From Sphingomonas paucimobilis NBRC 13935 (GTDB lineage Bacteria; Pseudomonadota; Alphaproteobacteria; Sphingomonadales; Sphingomonadaceae), in assembly GCF_000739895.2 (NCBI RefSeq), contig NZ_BBJS01000036.1, forward strand, positions 1-64,000: a DNA stretch of 64,000 nucleotides, written 5' to 3'. Below the pieces are notes generated by a model, which saw only the letters and a list, made by a program, of their open reading frames with translations, was not told the DNA's origin and did not search any database. Shown here one piece after another: positions 44,041-54,467 of the stretch. Both the position numbers and the translations under genes were made by a program. Within the stretch, counting starts at the first letter, position 1, and each line of letters opens with the position of its first letter.

Positions 44041-44121
44041 CATGATCGGACCCGAGCCGCCCCTCACGTCGTTAGAGCGCAGACCGCCCGCGACGCGGCG
44101 ACAAGCAAAGGAAAGGATATC

Positions 44122-44532
44122 ATGAGCATCTTCGGCAACATCCTGGGCAAGATCTTCAACCATGGCGGCAAGAAGGCCGACGCGCCCGCCGGGCAGGCCA
44201 CGCCCGCCCCCGCGCAGCCGGCCCCCGCACAGCCGACGCCCGCGCCCGCCGCACCGGCCGCGCCTGCGCCCCAGGCGGTAGATGTCGGCGCGGTCCTGTC
44301 GGAAATGGCGTCGATGAAGAATGGCGGCGGCAATTACCAAAGCTCGATCGTCGACCTGCTCAAGCTGCTCGATCTCGATTCAAGCCTGGCCGCGCGTAAG
44401 GAGCTGGCCAACGAATTGAATGTCCATGCCGGCGAGGATGGCAGCGCCGAACAGAATATCGCGCTCCACAAGGCGGTGATGGCCAAGTTGGCGGAAAATG
44501 GCGGCATCGTCCCCGACAGCCTGCGCAACTAA
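44122..44532 (+). CDS. DUF3597 protein
   Basis: A 136-residue protein begins with SIFGNILGKIFNHGGKK and then has a long Pro/Ala-rich linker. The DUF3597 domain (SSIVDLLKLLDLDSSLAARK, ELANELNVHAGEDGSAEQNI) resembles a LysM-like or peptidoglycan-associated helical domain by general shape only. Function is unknown. AAAGGAAAGG lies before ATG 44122. It is divergent from the DUF4142 gene, with which it shares a 146-base gap. Confidence 0.85.
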   Translation: MSIFGNILGKIFNHGGKKADAPAGQATPAPAQPAPAQPTPAPAAPAAPAPQAVDVGAVLSEMASMKNGGGNYQSSIVDLLKLLDLDSSLAARKELANELNVHAGEDGSAEQNIALHKAVMAKLAENGGIVPDSLRN

Positions 44533-44539
44533 TCCCTAT

Positions 44540-44672
44540 ATCTTCCCCGATACGGGGAGATGACAGGCCGCAGGCCTGACGGAGGGGGCGTGCCAGGGGT
44601 AGAATACCCCTTGCGGCGTACCCCCCTCCACCATGCCCCGCATGGCCTTCCCTCGCCTTACCGGGGAGGAAT
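44540..44672 (+). repeat. MITE-like intergenic element containing hairpin repeat copy 3
   Basis: The core hairpin unit (44554-44587, containing GACAGGCCGCAGGCCTGACG) is embedded in a longer segment. The segment starts with TTCCCCGATACGGGGAG and ends with CCTTACCGGGGAGGAATG, so the ends are imperfect inverted repeats. It occupies about half of the 287-base gap between the DUF3597 and DUF2332 genes; I see no gene in the remainder. The layout suggests a non-autonomous dispersed element. Confidence 0.5.
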
Positions 44673-44819
44673 GATTGGCCCCCATGCAAGGGATTCTACA
44701 GTCGGCGCCGAGCAAGCGAGAAACAACCGGATTTCTCCACTAATTCTCTCATCCTGTAACGAGATACGATACCCGGGATAAAAGTCTGGCACATCGGCTC
44801 CTCGCCGACAGCGACGATC

Positions 44820-45902
44820 CTACATGCCTATCCACTCGATCCAGGCCCCATAGGGATGGCAATGCGCGAGAACCTGGTCGCGGCCATCCGGCCAGGACCG
44901 CAGGCGTAGCTCGACCCGCTCCTGCCGCTCGTCCCATTCGAAGCCGATACAGGCGAAGGTCCGCGATCGACACGCCTCACCGCCCACCCGCGCCAGCACC
45001 CGCTCGATGGCGCCACGCTCTTCCGCGCCGACATATTGCAGCACCATCGAATGGAGCACGACACGGTGTCGCTCCTCCGTCGAGGGGACCGAGAATTGTG
45101 CCGCCAGCCAATCCGCCGCGCTGCCGGCCGCCATGTGCGGCGGGTGGCGGCGGGCAAGCGCCAGCGCGTTTTCGAGCCGCGCACCGCGCTCGGGCTGATC
45201 GGCAAAGATGAAGGACGCCAGCCGCTCGCAGGCGGCCGGGTCGTGAATATCGACCGGATGGAGATCGACGCCCCGCGCCTCGCCGATCACCACCGGCACG
45301 TTCGGTGGCGGCGAACCGTGCCAGGCCGGCGCGATATGGACCGGCGAATGGGCATCGCCGGTCCGCACCCCACCCAGATCATAGGCGTAGCGCGCCAGAT
45401 TCAAGTTCAGGCCCGCGCTGGCGCCGATTTCGAACAGGTCGAACACGCCGCCATGGTCGCGCGCCAGCACCATCAGCGCGGCATGAAAGGCTGCCGCGCG
45501 TCCCACCTCGTTGGTCTGTGGGACCTGATGCAGCCAATCGACCAGCAGATCGTCATGGCTTGCCAGCGCCAGGGCGACCGCTTCGTCGAACCGGCGATGC
45601 TCACCGGCATACAGGGCGCTGAGCAGTGGAACGCGACCCTGCCGGGCGAGCGCGTGAAGCGCGGCGTTGATCCGCATGGCGATCGCCGAGGAAGCCGCCG
45701 TGCGCCCCCAGGAGCGAATCAGCCGGGCGGTGTGCGGTGCATGGTCCAACTGCCGATCGACCGCCGCCAGCAGGTCGGCGACGAACGGCGTGCCCATGGT
45801 ACGCATGACACGGGATTGTCGGGACAATTCGCTTATCGAAGCGCCGACATGGGGCTCGGGCAGCACGTCGGGCGTCGACGGATCATCCGACTTCACGCAC
45901 AT
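44820..45902 (-). CDS. DUF2332 family protein
   Basis: A 360-residue protein with the DUF2332 signature: LSRQSRVMRTMGTPFVADLL near the N terminus, LFEIGASAGLNLNLARYAYD in the middle, and VVLHSMVLQYVGAEER towards the C terminus. The GASAGLNL segment resembles a methyltransferase-like glycine loop, but the family has no proven function. ATG 45902 follows GGAGCG; an in-frame ATG at 45926 adds eight residues. It stands alone between the repeat element and the fifth TonB receptor. Confidence 0.85.
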   Translation of the reverse strand: MCVKSDDPSTPDVLPEPHVGASISELSRQSRVMRTMGTPFVADLLAAVDRQLDHAPHTARLIRSWGRTAASSAIAMRINAALHALARQGRVPLLSALYAGEHRRFDEAVALALASHDDLLVDWLHQVPQTNEVGRAAAFHAALMVLARDHGGVFDLFEIGASAGLNLNLARYAYDLGGVRTGDAHSPVHIAPAWHGSPPPNVPVVIGEARGVDLHPVDIHDPAACERLASFIFADQPERGARLENALALARRHPPHMAAGSAADWLAAQFSVPSTEERHRVVLHSMVLQYVGAEERGAIERVLARVGGEACRSRTFACIGFEWDERQERVELRLRSWPDGRDQVLAHCHPYGAWIEWIGM

Positions 45903-45967
45903 CAATGTCGAACGCTCCGACTGCATCGCCCGGCTATGACCCCGCAAAGGTTAACATATCAAGGCTA

Positions 45968-46002
45968 GCCGTGCTCCGCCCCTTGCCGGGACGGAGCACG
46001 GC
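45968..46002 (-). terminator. Strong hairpin terminator after TonB receptor
   Basis: GCCGTGCTCCG and CGGAGCACGGC form a perfect 11-bp stem that extends inward by CCC/GGG pairs to about 15 bp. It begins 11 bases past the receptor stop. The following bases are not T-rich, so termination strength is uncertain, but the stem would stabilise the mRNA end. Confidence 0.6.
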
Positions 46003-46012
46003 CGAGATCCGA

Positions 46013-48505
46013 TCAGAAGCCGACGCGGACCGACAGCGAGGTCGTACGCGCGTTGATCGAGCGGGCACGGACGATGCCGTTCGCCGGGATCACCGAATCC
46101 TCGGCCTCGGTAAAGCCCTTGGTATTGAACAGGTTGTTGCTGTTCAGCGAGACGAACACCCGGTCGGTGGCGTGGAACTGCACAAAGCCGTTGACCACGG
46201 TATAGCCGGGCAGCTTCAACTGGTTGCTGTCCTGCGCATAGCTGCTGGTCGTGCCGATCACGTTCGCACCGATCGTGATGCGGTCGAACTCGACCTGGGG
46301 CGTCGCCTGGAAGATCAGCCGAGCCTGGCGGCGCGGCGTGTTGCCGACCGCATCGGGGTTCAGCGCGTCGCTGACGATCTTGGCGTCGGTCCAGGTGGCA
46401 CCGCCCATCAGGCTGAACGGGCCGTAGCTATAGGCGCCGTCGAGCTCCAGGCCGTATGCGCGATATTTGCGGTCGATGAAGATTTGCCGCGTCGCTTCGT
46501 AATTCTGCTCCTCGGTCTTGGCCCAGAAACCGGTCAGGTTCACATACATGCCGTTCTTGCGGTATTTCAGCCCGGCCTCGGCCTGCTGGACATAATCGAC
46601 CGCCGCATCGGCATTGACCAGATGACCGTCGACCGTGCTGACCGCCGGACCGAACAACAGCCGGTCGGCATTGGCGCGCGCGCCCCGGCTGTAACGGACG
46701 AACATCGCGAACGGTTCGGACACGCGGAAGTTGATGCCCGACGAATAGGACAGATAGTGCCAGTCATAATCGACCGGTGCCGGGCTGGTCAGCGGGATGA
46801 CCGACACGCGGCGCTCGGCGGCCGAGATGACGCCGTCGCCATTCATGTCGCGCGCCGTGGTGCCGACGCGCCCGCCGCCCAGATCCGACCCGAAGATCGA
46901 CCCTTGCGCATTGCCGAAATCGTACCGGATGCTGGCGCCCAGCGCGATGCGACCGATCTTGTAGTTCAACGATCCGAACGGCGCGTTGACATTGTAATCG
47001 ACGCGGTAGCTACGCCGGCAACAACCGCCGAAATAATCGGCGCCAAAGGCGTAATAGCCGTTCTGGGTCTGCGCCACGCCCGCCGCATTGAACACATCGA
47101 CCAGCGCCGCACGGCCCCCTCCCCGGACATCCATCAGCGTCGAGGTCCACAGCCAGTCGGTGTCGATCGTCTGACGCGACTTGTAGAAGCCGGCGGTGGT
47201 GGTCAGTTCGCCCTTGCCGACATCGAAGACGCGGCTGGCGCGCAGATCGTTGGTGACATTGTCCAGGCTGTTGAGATTGACGTCGAACACGACGATGCGC
47301 GCCAGCAGGCCATTGCCGTTCAGACCGGCGAAGTTGGTAATCGCCTGGCCGCTATTGGGGCCGCTGGCATAGCGCAGCGTCGCGCCCGCGCCGCCCAGCG
47401 TGGTGGCGGTCGCCGCCGCGCTGTCGACCGCGGCCGGGAAGTTCGAGATGAAGCGGCCGGAGATATCGGCATAGCGGAACCGGTCGGTCACGGTCCAACC
47501 CGACACGTCGAAGCGCGTCTCGACACCGAAGGAATTGACCACCGGATGCATGCCGTCGCGCTTGTCATGGATGGTCGGGTTGTTCTGCCCGTCGAGCGTC
47601 ACGTTGCTGGTATCGTAGCGTGACAGCAATGCATCGCGCGCGATGTCGAAGCCGGGCACGCTCTCATAATGCGGATCGGCATTGGTGCCGGTCACGCGGA
47701 CGGGATTGGGCAGATAGCCCGCCGACCGGTCGTTCAGGAACTTGCCGTAGAAGCGGATATAGCCGCCGCTGAACTCCTTGGTGACGTTCAGCTTGATCTG
47801 GCCGCCCTTGGTGCCGTCATAGCCGACGCGGCGCGGCCCCTCTCCCTGATGGTAGAAGCCGCCAACATGGAAGCGCAGCGTGTCGGTGACCTTGGCGCCG
47901 TAATCAAAGTCGAGGCGATATTCGCCATAGTCCAGTCCGGCGGTCGCCATCACCGCGCCGCCGGGCACGTCGCCGGTCTTGGAGATCATGTTGACCACGC
48001 CGCCGGGCGAATTGGACGAGAAGGTCGAGGCCGAGCCGCCGCGAATGGCATCGACCGACGCGACGTTCATATCGGCGCGCAGGAAGATATCGGCATTGGC
48101 GAAGGTGATGTCGCCGAATTCGAGCACCGGCAGTCCGTCCTCCTGCAATTGCAGGAACTTGGCACCGCCCGAGGCGATCGGCAGGCCACGGATCGAGATA
48201 TTGGCATTGCCGTCGCCCCCCGAGCTTTCTGAGCGGATGCCAGGGATGTTGCGGAAGATTTCGGCGGTCGAGCGCGGGGCGGCTTTCAGGATTTCGTCCT
48301 GCCCCAGCGAACTGGTCGAAATCGCGCTGTCCAGACGATCGCGCCCCCGCGCGACGGCGGTCACCACGACATCCTTGTTCAGGGTGCTGCGCGACGCGGT
48401 CCTTTCATCGGCCGGCTTGTCGAACGCGGCGCTTTGCGCCTGCGCCTGAACCGGTACGAGCAAAGCAAGCGGCATGGTAGAAAGCAGCAAACGATGAAGA
48501 AGCAC
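46013..48505 (-). CDS. FecA-like TonB-dependent receptor with EF-hand-type loop
   Basis: The 830-residue receptor starts at GTG 48505, preceded by GGGGGG. It has a signal peptide (LLLSTMPLALLVPVQAQAQ), a TonB box region (KDVVVTAVARGRDRL) and a plug with TAEIFRNIPGIRSES, ISIRGLPIASGG and IRGGSASTFSSNSPGGVVNM, close to FecA-like receptors. The C terminus is SLSVRVGF. A barrel loop contains DMNGDGVISAAE, an exact 12-residue EF-hand calcium loop, and an unusual CC pair (FGGCCRRSY). There is no STN domain and no adjacent partner gene; the substrate is unknown. Confidence 0.9.
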   Translation of the reverse strand: MLLHRLLLSTMPLALLVPVQAQAQSAAFDKPADERTASRSTLNKDVVVTAVARGRDRLDSAISTSSLGQDEILKAAPRSTAEIFRNIPGIRSESSGGDGNANISIRGLPIASGGAKFLQLQEDGLPVLEFGDITFANADIFLRADMNVASVDAIRGGSASTFSSNSPGGVVNMISKTGDVPGGAVMATAGLDYGEYRLDFDYGAKVTDTLRFHVGGFYHQGEGPRRVGYDGTKGGQIKLNVTKEFSGGYIRFYGKFLNDRSAGYLPNPVRVTGTNADPHYESVPGFDIARDALLSRYDTSNVTLDGQNNPTIHDKRDGMHPVVNSFGVETRFDVSGWTVTDRFRYADISGRFISNFPAAVDSAAATATTLGGAGATLRYASGPNSGQAITNFAGLNGNGLLARIVVFDVNLNSLDNVTNDLRASRVFDVGKGELTTTAGFYKSRQTIDTDWLWTSTLMDVRGGGRAALVDVFNAAGVAQTQNGYYAFGADYFGGCCRRSYRVDYNVNAPFGSLNYKIGRIALGASIRYDFGNAQGSIFGSDLGGGRVGTTARDMNGDGVISAAERRVSVIPLTSPAPVDYDWHYLSYSSGINFRVSEPFAMFVRYSRGARANADRLLFGPAVSTVDGHLVNADAAVDYVQQAEAGLKYRKNGMYVNLTGFWAKTEEQNYEATRQIFIDRKYRAYGLELDGAYSYGPFSLMGGATWTDAKIVSDALNPDAVGNTPRRQARLIFQATPQVEFDRITIGANVIGTTSSYAQDSNQLKLPGYTVVNGFVQFHATDRVFVSLNSNNLFNTKGFTEAEDSVIPANGIVRARSINARTTSLSVRVGF

Positions 48506-48822
48506 GTAATCCCCCCTTTGACAATCGGGGGTGATCTACGGCGCCAAACTTTGGAAAAGCGTTAAAGGGCAGTTTCCCTAACCCAATAATTATGCGTGCT
48601 CTTTCCCGGGCGCCTTGCACCCATATCATCATCAAGAAGATCATCGGCTTATTTGCGCGTCGCAGATTTCCACCTGCCCCGGTCCAGGCAGACGGGCTTG
48701 TCATCATTTCGGGTGCCGCGCGAAAGCCGAGCCTGGCCGTGAACGGCAAAAAGCCAATCCTACGCTGGCCCCGAAGCCCGCCACGGGCGTTCCGCCTTCG
48801 ATCGAAAGGGGGGCTGTTCGAC
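48506..48822. other. Intergenic region between receptor and YihY genes
   Basis: About 317 bases hold the divergent promoters. The part near 48550-48595 is AT-richer than its surroundings (TAACCCAATAATTATGCG). An in-frame extension of the YihY gene to ATG 48592 is open but its product is Arg/Pro-rich and not membrane-like, so I treat it as non-coding. No RNA gene is recognised. Confidence 0.4.
48511..48531 (-). promoter_or_regulatory. Hairpin covering the receptor Shine-Dalgarno
   Basis: In the receptor mRNA leader ATCACCCCC (minus strand, to 48527) can pair with GGGGGGAT (48516-48509), which contains the Shine-Dalgarno of the GTG start. The loop is 10 bases. Such pairing could lower translation until opened. 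This is a structural inference. Confidence 0.4.
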
Positions 48823-49749
48823 GTGGCGCATGCTGGCAGGATTTTCTGGTTTCTTCGCGATGCGGTTTTGCCATGGCCCCGCTCGCATCGCACCCCGCCG
48901 ACGGTGAAGTGGACCATGCTGCTCGTCCGGACGGTGCGCAGCGCATTGCACGACGATTTTGGCATCGCGGCCAGTTCGATCGCCTTTGCCGCCTTTCTGG
49001 CGATGATCCCGCTGATCGGCCTGATCACCGGGGCCTATGGCCTGTTCGCACCGCCCACCAGCGTCGCACATAATCTGAGGACGCTTACCGCCATCCTGCC
49101 CGCCGATGCCCGGCAGATCGTGGTGGGCGGGCTTCACAACACGCTCGCCTCGCATCGCGCCGATCTGGTGACCCTGCTCGCCTCGCTTGGTATCGCCCTG
49201 TTCAGCGCGCGGCGGGCGGGGCGGTCGCTGTTGCACGGCATCAACCTGGCCTATCGGATCGATCGGGAACGCAGGGGGCTGCGGCGGCAGATCGCCTCCA
49301 CCCTGCTGGTACTGGGCTGTGCCGCGCTGGTGCTGACCGCGCTGGTATCGCTATCGGTATTGGCGTTTCTCAAAAGCTATGTGCCCGATGGCCTGCCCGG
49401 AGCACGGACTGCCTCGACGATCCTCCTGTTCGGTTCGCTGACGCTGGGTGCGGGGGGCGCGCTGCTGCTGATCTATCGCTATGCGCCCGCCGCCGAAGAA
49501 CCGATTCCGTGGCGCCGGGTCGTGCCGGGCACGATCGCGGCGGTGGCGATGTGGCTGGGGGCGACGACGCTGTTCCGCGCCTATGTCGCCCATGTCGCGC
49601 GGTTCGACGACACCTATGGCTCGCTATCGGCCGTCATCGTGCTGATGCTGTGGCTGCTCGTCTCCGCCTGGGCATTGTTGCTCGGCGCCCGCCTCAATGC
49701 CGAGGCGATGGAGCGAGCCGGGCTGACCATCACGCCCGAGGTCGCCTGA
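48823..49749 (+). CDS. YihY/BrkB-family membrane protein
   Basis: A 308-residue protein with about six membrane segments and the family features: AASSIAFAAFLAMIPLIGLI, a central ALFSARRAGRSLLHGINLAY (usual R/N-rich loop), PWRRVVPGTIAAVAMWL and the conserved late segment FDDTYGSLSAVIVLMLWLLV. The family (UPF0761) has no firm function; older names as ribonuclease BN are incorrect. The start is uncertain: GTG 48823 has a G-rich run 11 bases upstream, but ATG 48916 and ATG 48592 are also in frame. Confidence 0.82.
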   Translation: MAHAGRIFWFLRDAVLPWPRSHRTPPTVKWTMLLVRTVRSALHDDFGIAASSIAFAAFLAMIPLIGLITGAYGLFAPPTSVAHNLRTLTAILPADARQIVVGGLHNTLASHRADLVTLLASLGIALFSARRAGRSLLHGINLAYRIDRERRGLRRQIASTLLVLGCAALVLTALVSLSVLAFLKSYVPDGLPGARTASTILLFGSLTLGAGGALLLIYRYAPAAEEPIPWRRVVPGTIAAVAMWLGATTLFRAYVAHVARFDDTYGSLSAVIVLMLWLLVSAWALLLGARLNAEAMERAGLTITPEVA

Positions 49750-49757
49750 CGGCGCGC

Positions 49758-51005
49758 TCAGCCCTGTCGCCAGAGCCGGTTGAAATCCTTTTCGAACGCC
49801 GCCCGGTCATGCGGGTCTTCCATCGCCTCGGCCACGCGCTGGGCATGACGATCGGCCCAGCGTGCGATCGCCGCCCGCGCCTCCGGCAGGGCGGCATGGA
49901 TCGCCCAGAGCGTATTGGTCAGGCGCAGCGACACCTCGATCTCGACACTGCCGTCCCGCACGATCGGGCCGAAGGCATCGGTCAGCATGTCGTCCATCGA
50001 GGGCAGCCCGATATGCACCGGGTAAGTTCGCGCATCCTCCTTCCGCGGCGTCGCCTCGGGGCGAAGAGTCAGGAAGACGCGCAGAAGCGCGTTCAGCACC
50101 TCGACCCCCGTGCCGGGATCATTGGTCGCGGGGGCCAATGCGCGGCTGGCGATCTCGGACAGCGCGATCAGGCCGAGGCGCGGGTCCTGGTCGAAGCGGC
50201 GATGCCGTTCGATGGTGAAGGCCTTGGTCATGGCCTTGCGCGCGGCATCATCCACCTCGCCCACGACATGCAGCAGGGGGCGGGCCGGATGCATCATCGC
50301 CCCCGGCAGGGCCGCGACATGGAGGGACACGCCCTGCTGCTCGGCCAGACGACCCAGCGCCTCGGCATCGATATGGGTGACATAGCCGGTCTGGGTGGTG
50401 CAGATGGCCGTGGCCGTGGCCGGCACCGCGACCGCCGGGCGACCGCACAGATGCGGCTGCGCGGCGAAGTCCGTCATCGCGCTCGTCGCGGCGTCCTCCA
50501 CCCGGTCGATGACATCGGCCATCCGCCCAAAGGCGGTGATATGCCCGATCCAGCGCAGCAGCGTCCCCACGACCAGCAGGATGATGACGACGGTCGCCGC
50601 GAACAGGATGATGCGACCGCTATTGCCATAGGCCCCGGTGTTCAGCCCGATGATCCCGATCATCGAAAAGACGAAGGCACCCAGGAAGGTCGACAGCGCA
50701 TTTTGCGAGGTCGGGTCACTGACCATCAACTGCGTCGCGCGCGGCGTGGCAAGCTGGGTCGCGGACGAATAGGCGCTGACCATCGCGGTCAGCGAGAAGG
50801 TCGTGACCGCCAGCATGCTCGACGCCATGATCTGAAGGATGGTGCCGACCGACCGCTGCCCGATCTCGATCCCGAAGCTATAGGACAGATAGGGGGTGAT
50901 GATCGCCGCTAGGATCGCCAGCGCCACGCTGGCCGCGCTGATGATGGCCGCGCGGAACCATATCTGGCGCACGATCCGGCCGAGCATCCAGGACCATTGC
51001 TTCAT
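49758..51005 (-). CDS. DUF2254 membrane protein
   Basis: A 415-residue protein has two pairs of membrane helices at the N terminus. The conserved DUF2254 segments are visible: LQIMASSMLAVTTFSLTAMV, then QLATPRATQLMVSDPTSQNA, LSTFLGAFVFSMIGI and, in the soluble half, DQDPRLGLIALSEIASRALA, then PATNDPGTGVEVLN. The family is predicted to be an inner-membrane protein of unknown function. It is convergent with the YihY gene, 8 bases apart, and divergent from the Tat-signal SDR across 289 bases in which I see no further gene. Confidence 0.9.
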   Translation of the reverse strand: MKQWSWMLGRIVRQIWFRAAIISAASVALAILAAIITPYLSYSFGIEIGQRSVGTILQIMASSMLAVTTFSLTAMVSAYSSATQLATPRATQLMVSDPTSQNALSTFLGAFVFSMIGIIGLNTGAYGNSGRIILFAATVVIILLVVGTLLRWIGHITAFGRMADVIDRVEDAATSAMTDFAAQPHLCGRPAVAVPATATAICTTQTGYVTHIDAEALGRLAEQQGVSLHVAALPGAMMHPARPLLHVVGEVDDAARKAMTKAFTIERHRRFDQDPRLGLIALSEIASRALAPATNDPGTGVEVLNALLRVFLTLRPEATPRKEDARTYPVHIGLPSMDDMLTDAFGPIVRDGSVEIEVSLRLTNTLWAIHAALPEARAAIARWADRHAQRVAEAMEDPHDRAAFEKDFNRLWRQG

Positions 51006-51294
51006 GCGCCGGCCCTTTCGCCGCGCATCGACCCCATCGTCACCAACTGCATTCCACCCTATCCCTCAGAGCTCTTCTCGCCCCTTTCTGCCACGCATAC
51101 CGTTCGGCGGGGGCGCAAGGTTCCGGCCCGTGCGGCGAAGCGGGTATCGGACCATAGGCTCTTTGGTGCTCTTCGGCCCTTGATGATTCAGATGATGAAA
51201 GGGGCCATGCCCGCTGGGATCAACTTGCGAACTGCGGGGTTGCAAGGGAGGATGACCGACGATCCCGTTGGTTTTGCTCCGAAAGGTCCTGACC

Positions 51295-52290
51295 ATGGGC
51301 GATATCGAAACGTCACGCCGCGGCATTCTGGGTGGCACCGCGATCGGACTGGCCGCGGCGGCGGCCCCCGCCGGCGCGCTGGGCCAGGCCACAACCGAGG
51401 GCCACGCGCCCAGCCTGCGCGATCCGCGCTCCAAATATACCCGCACGCCCTTCCCCGAACAGCGCCAGCCTTGGCCCGCGCTTGCCAGTAGGATGACGCC
51501 CCGCCCCGATCACGGCGAAACCAGCTATCGCGGCTCGGGCAAGCTGACCGGGCGCAAGGCGCTGCTGACCGGCGGCGACAGCGGCATCGGCCGTGCGGCG
51601 GCGATCGCCTTCGCGCGCGAAGGAGCCGATGTCGCGATCAACTATCACCCCAGCGAGGAGCCCGATGCGCGCGAGGTCGCCGACCTGATCCGGCACGCAG
51701 GGCGCAAGGCAGTGCTGCTGCCCGCCGACATCCGCACGCAAAAGGCCTGCGAAGACACGGTTCGCAAGGCGATCGCGCAGCTGGGCGGGCTCGACATCCT
51801 GGTCAACAATGCCGCCTATCAACAGTCCAAGGCGGACGTGTTAGAGATTTCGGACGAGCAATTCGTCCGGACCTATGAAACCAACGTCTTCCACGTCTTC
51901 CGCTTTTCGAAAGCGGCGATCCCCTCGATGCCGCCCGGCGCGGTCATCATCAACACCATCTCGCAGAACAGCTATGACCCCGGCGAGGACCTGATCGACT
52001 ACGCCTCGACCAAGGCGGCGATTCAGAACCTGACGCGAGGGCTGGCCAAGCAGCTCGCCAAGAAGGGCATCCGGGTCAACGCCGTCTCCCCCGGCCCGAT
52101 CTGGACCCCGTTACAGGTGGCAGGTGGGCAATTGCCCGGCAAGATGCACGAATTCGGGCAGGACACGTCGCTGGGCCGCGCGGGCCAACCGGCCGAGCTG
52201 GCCACGCTGTTCGTCACGCTGGCGTCGGACGAAGCCAGCTATTCGACCGGAACCGCGGTCGGCGCGCATGGCGGCAAGGGTTTCCCGTAA
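51295..52290 (+). CDS. SDR-family oxidoreductase with twin-arginine signal
   Basis: A 331-residue protein begins with a Tat-type signal (TSRRGILGGTAIGLAAAAAP ending near GALGQA). Then comes a complete SDR: LLTGGDSGIGRAAAIAFARE, ILVNNAAYQ, INTISQNSY and the Tyr/Lys pair in DYASTKAAI. It belongs with the YhdG/general-stress SDRs that have an N-terminal extension containing FPEQRQPWP. The Tat signal implies export folded with its cofactor, unusual for an SDR. ATG 51295 places the twin Arg at residues 8-9. It is convergent with the BCCT gene. Confidence 0.88.
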   Translation: MGDIETSRRGILGGTAIGLAAAAAPAGALGQATTEGHAPSLRDPRSKYTRTPFPEQRQPWPALASRMTPRPDHGETSYRGSGKLTGRKALLTGGDSGIGRAAAIAFAREGADVAINYHPSEEPDAREVADLIRHAGRKAVLLPADIRTQKACEDTVRKAIAQLGGLDILVNNAAYQQSKADVLEISDEQFVRTYETNVFHVFRFSKAAIPSMPPGAVIINTISQNSYDPGEDLIDYASTKAAIQNLTRGLAKQLAKKGIRVNAVSPGPIWTPLQVAGGQLPGKMHEFGQDTSLGRAGQPAELATLFVTLASDEASYSTGTAVGAHGGKGFP

Positions 52291-52303
52291 CGCCGCCACG
52301 CGT

Positions 52304-52326
52304 GGTGGGGAGCACTCGCCCCCACC
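52304..52326. terminator. Bidirectional hairpin between SDR and BCCT genes
   Basis: GGTGGGG and CCCCACC form a 7-bp stem in the 44-base gap between convergent stops. The lack of a T tract makes it a weak or stabilising structure. Confidence 0.45.
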
Positions 52327-52334
52327 GACCGCGC

Positions 52335-54242
<1,908 letters not shown>

Positions 54243-54467
54243 CGCGGCAACCTAACCGCGATTAATTCAAAAGCCCATATCGGAGCTGAATTTTGCCAGG
54301 CGGCACCCCCCAGATCACTCGATTTTCTATGGCTCGCGGTGCATCCGGGGAGGTGCATTTTACACGATTTTTCTGAATATCTGGAGCGATCGCGAGAAGC
54401 TTTCAGCAATCGGATAGGCAACCATGTTAACGATCCCAACGCTGGTGACGACGGACGCTATCCCCCC

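Noticed and set aside
48545-48580. GGAAAC-N16-TCCAAA (minus) as a FecI-type promoter for the fifth TonB receptor
   Set aside because: Spacing and -10 differ from the FecI consensus, and no sigma gene adjoins the receptor.
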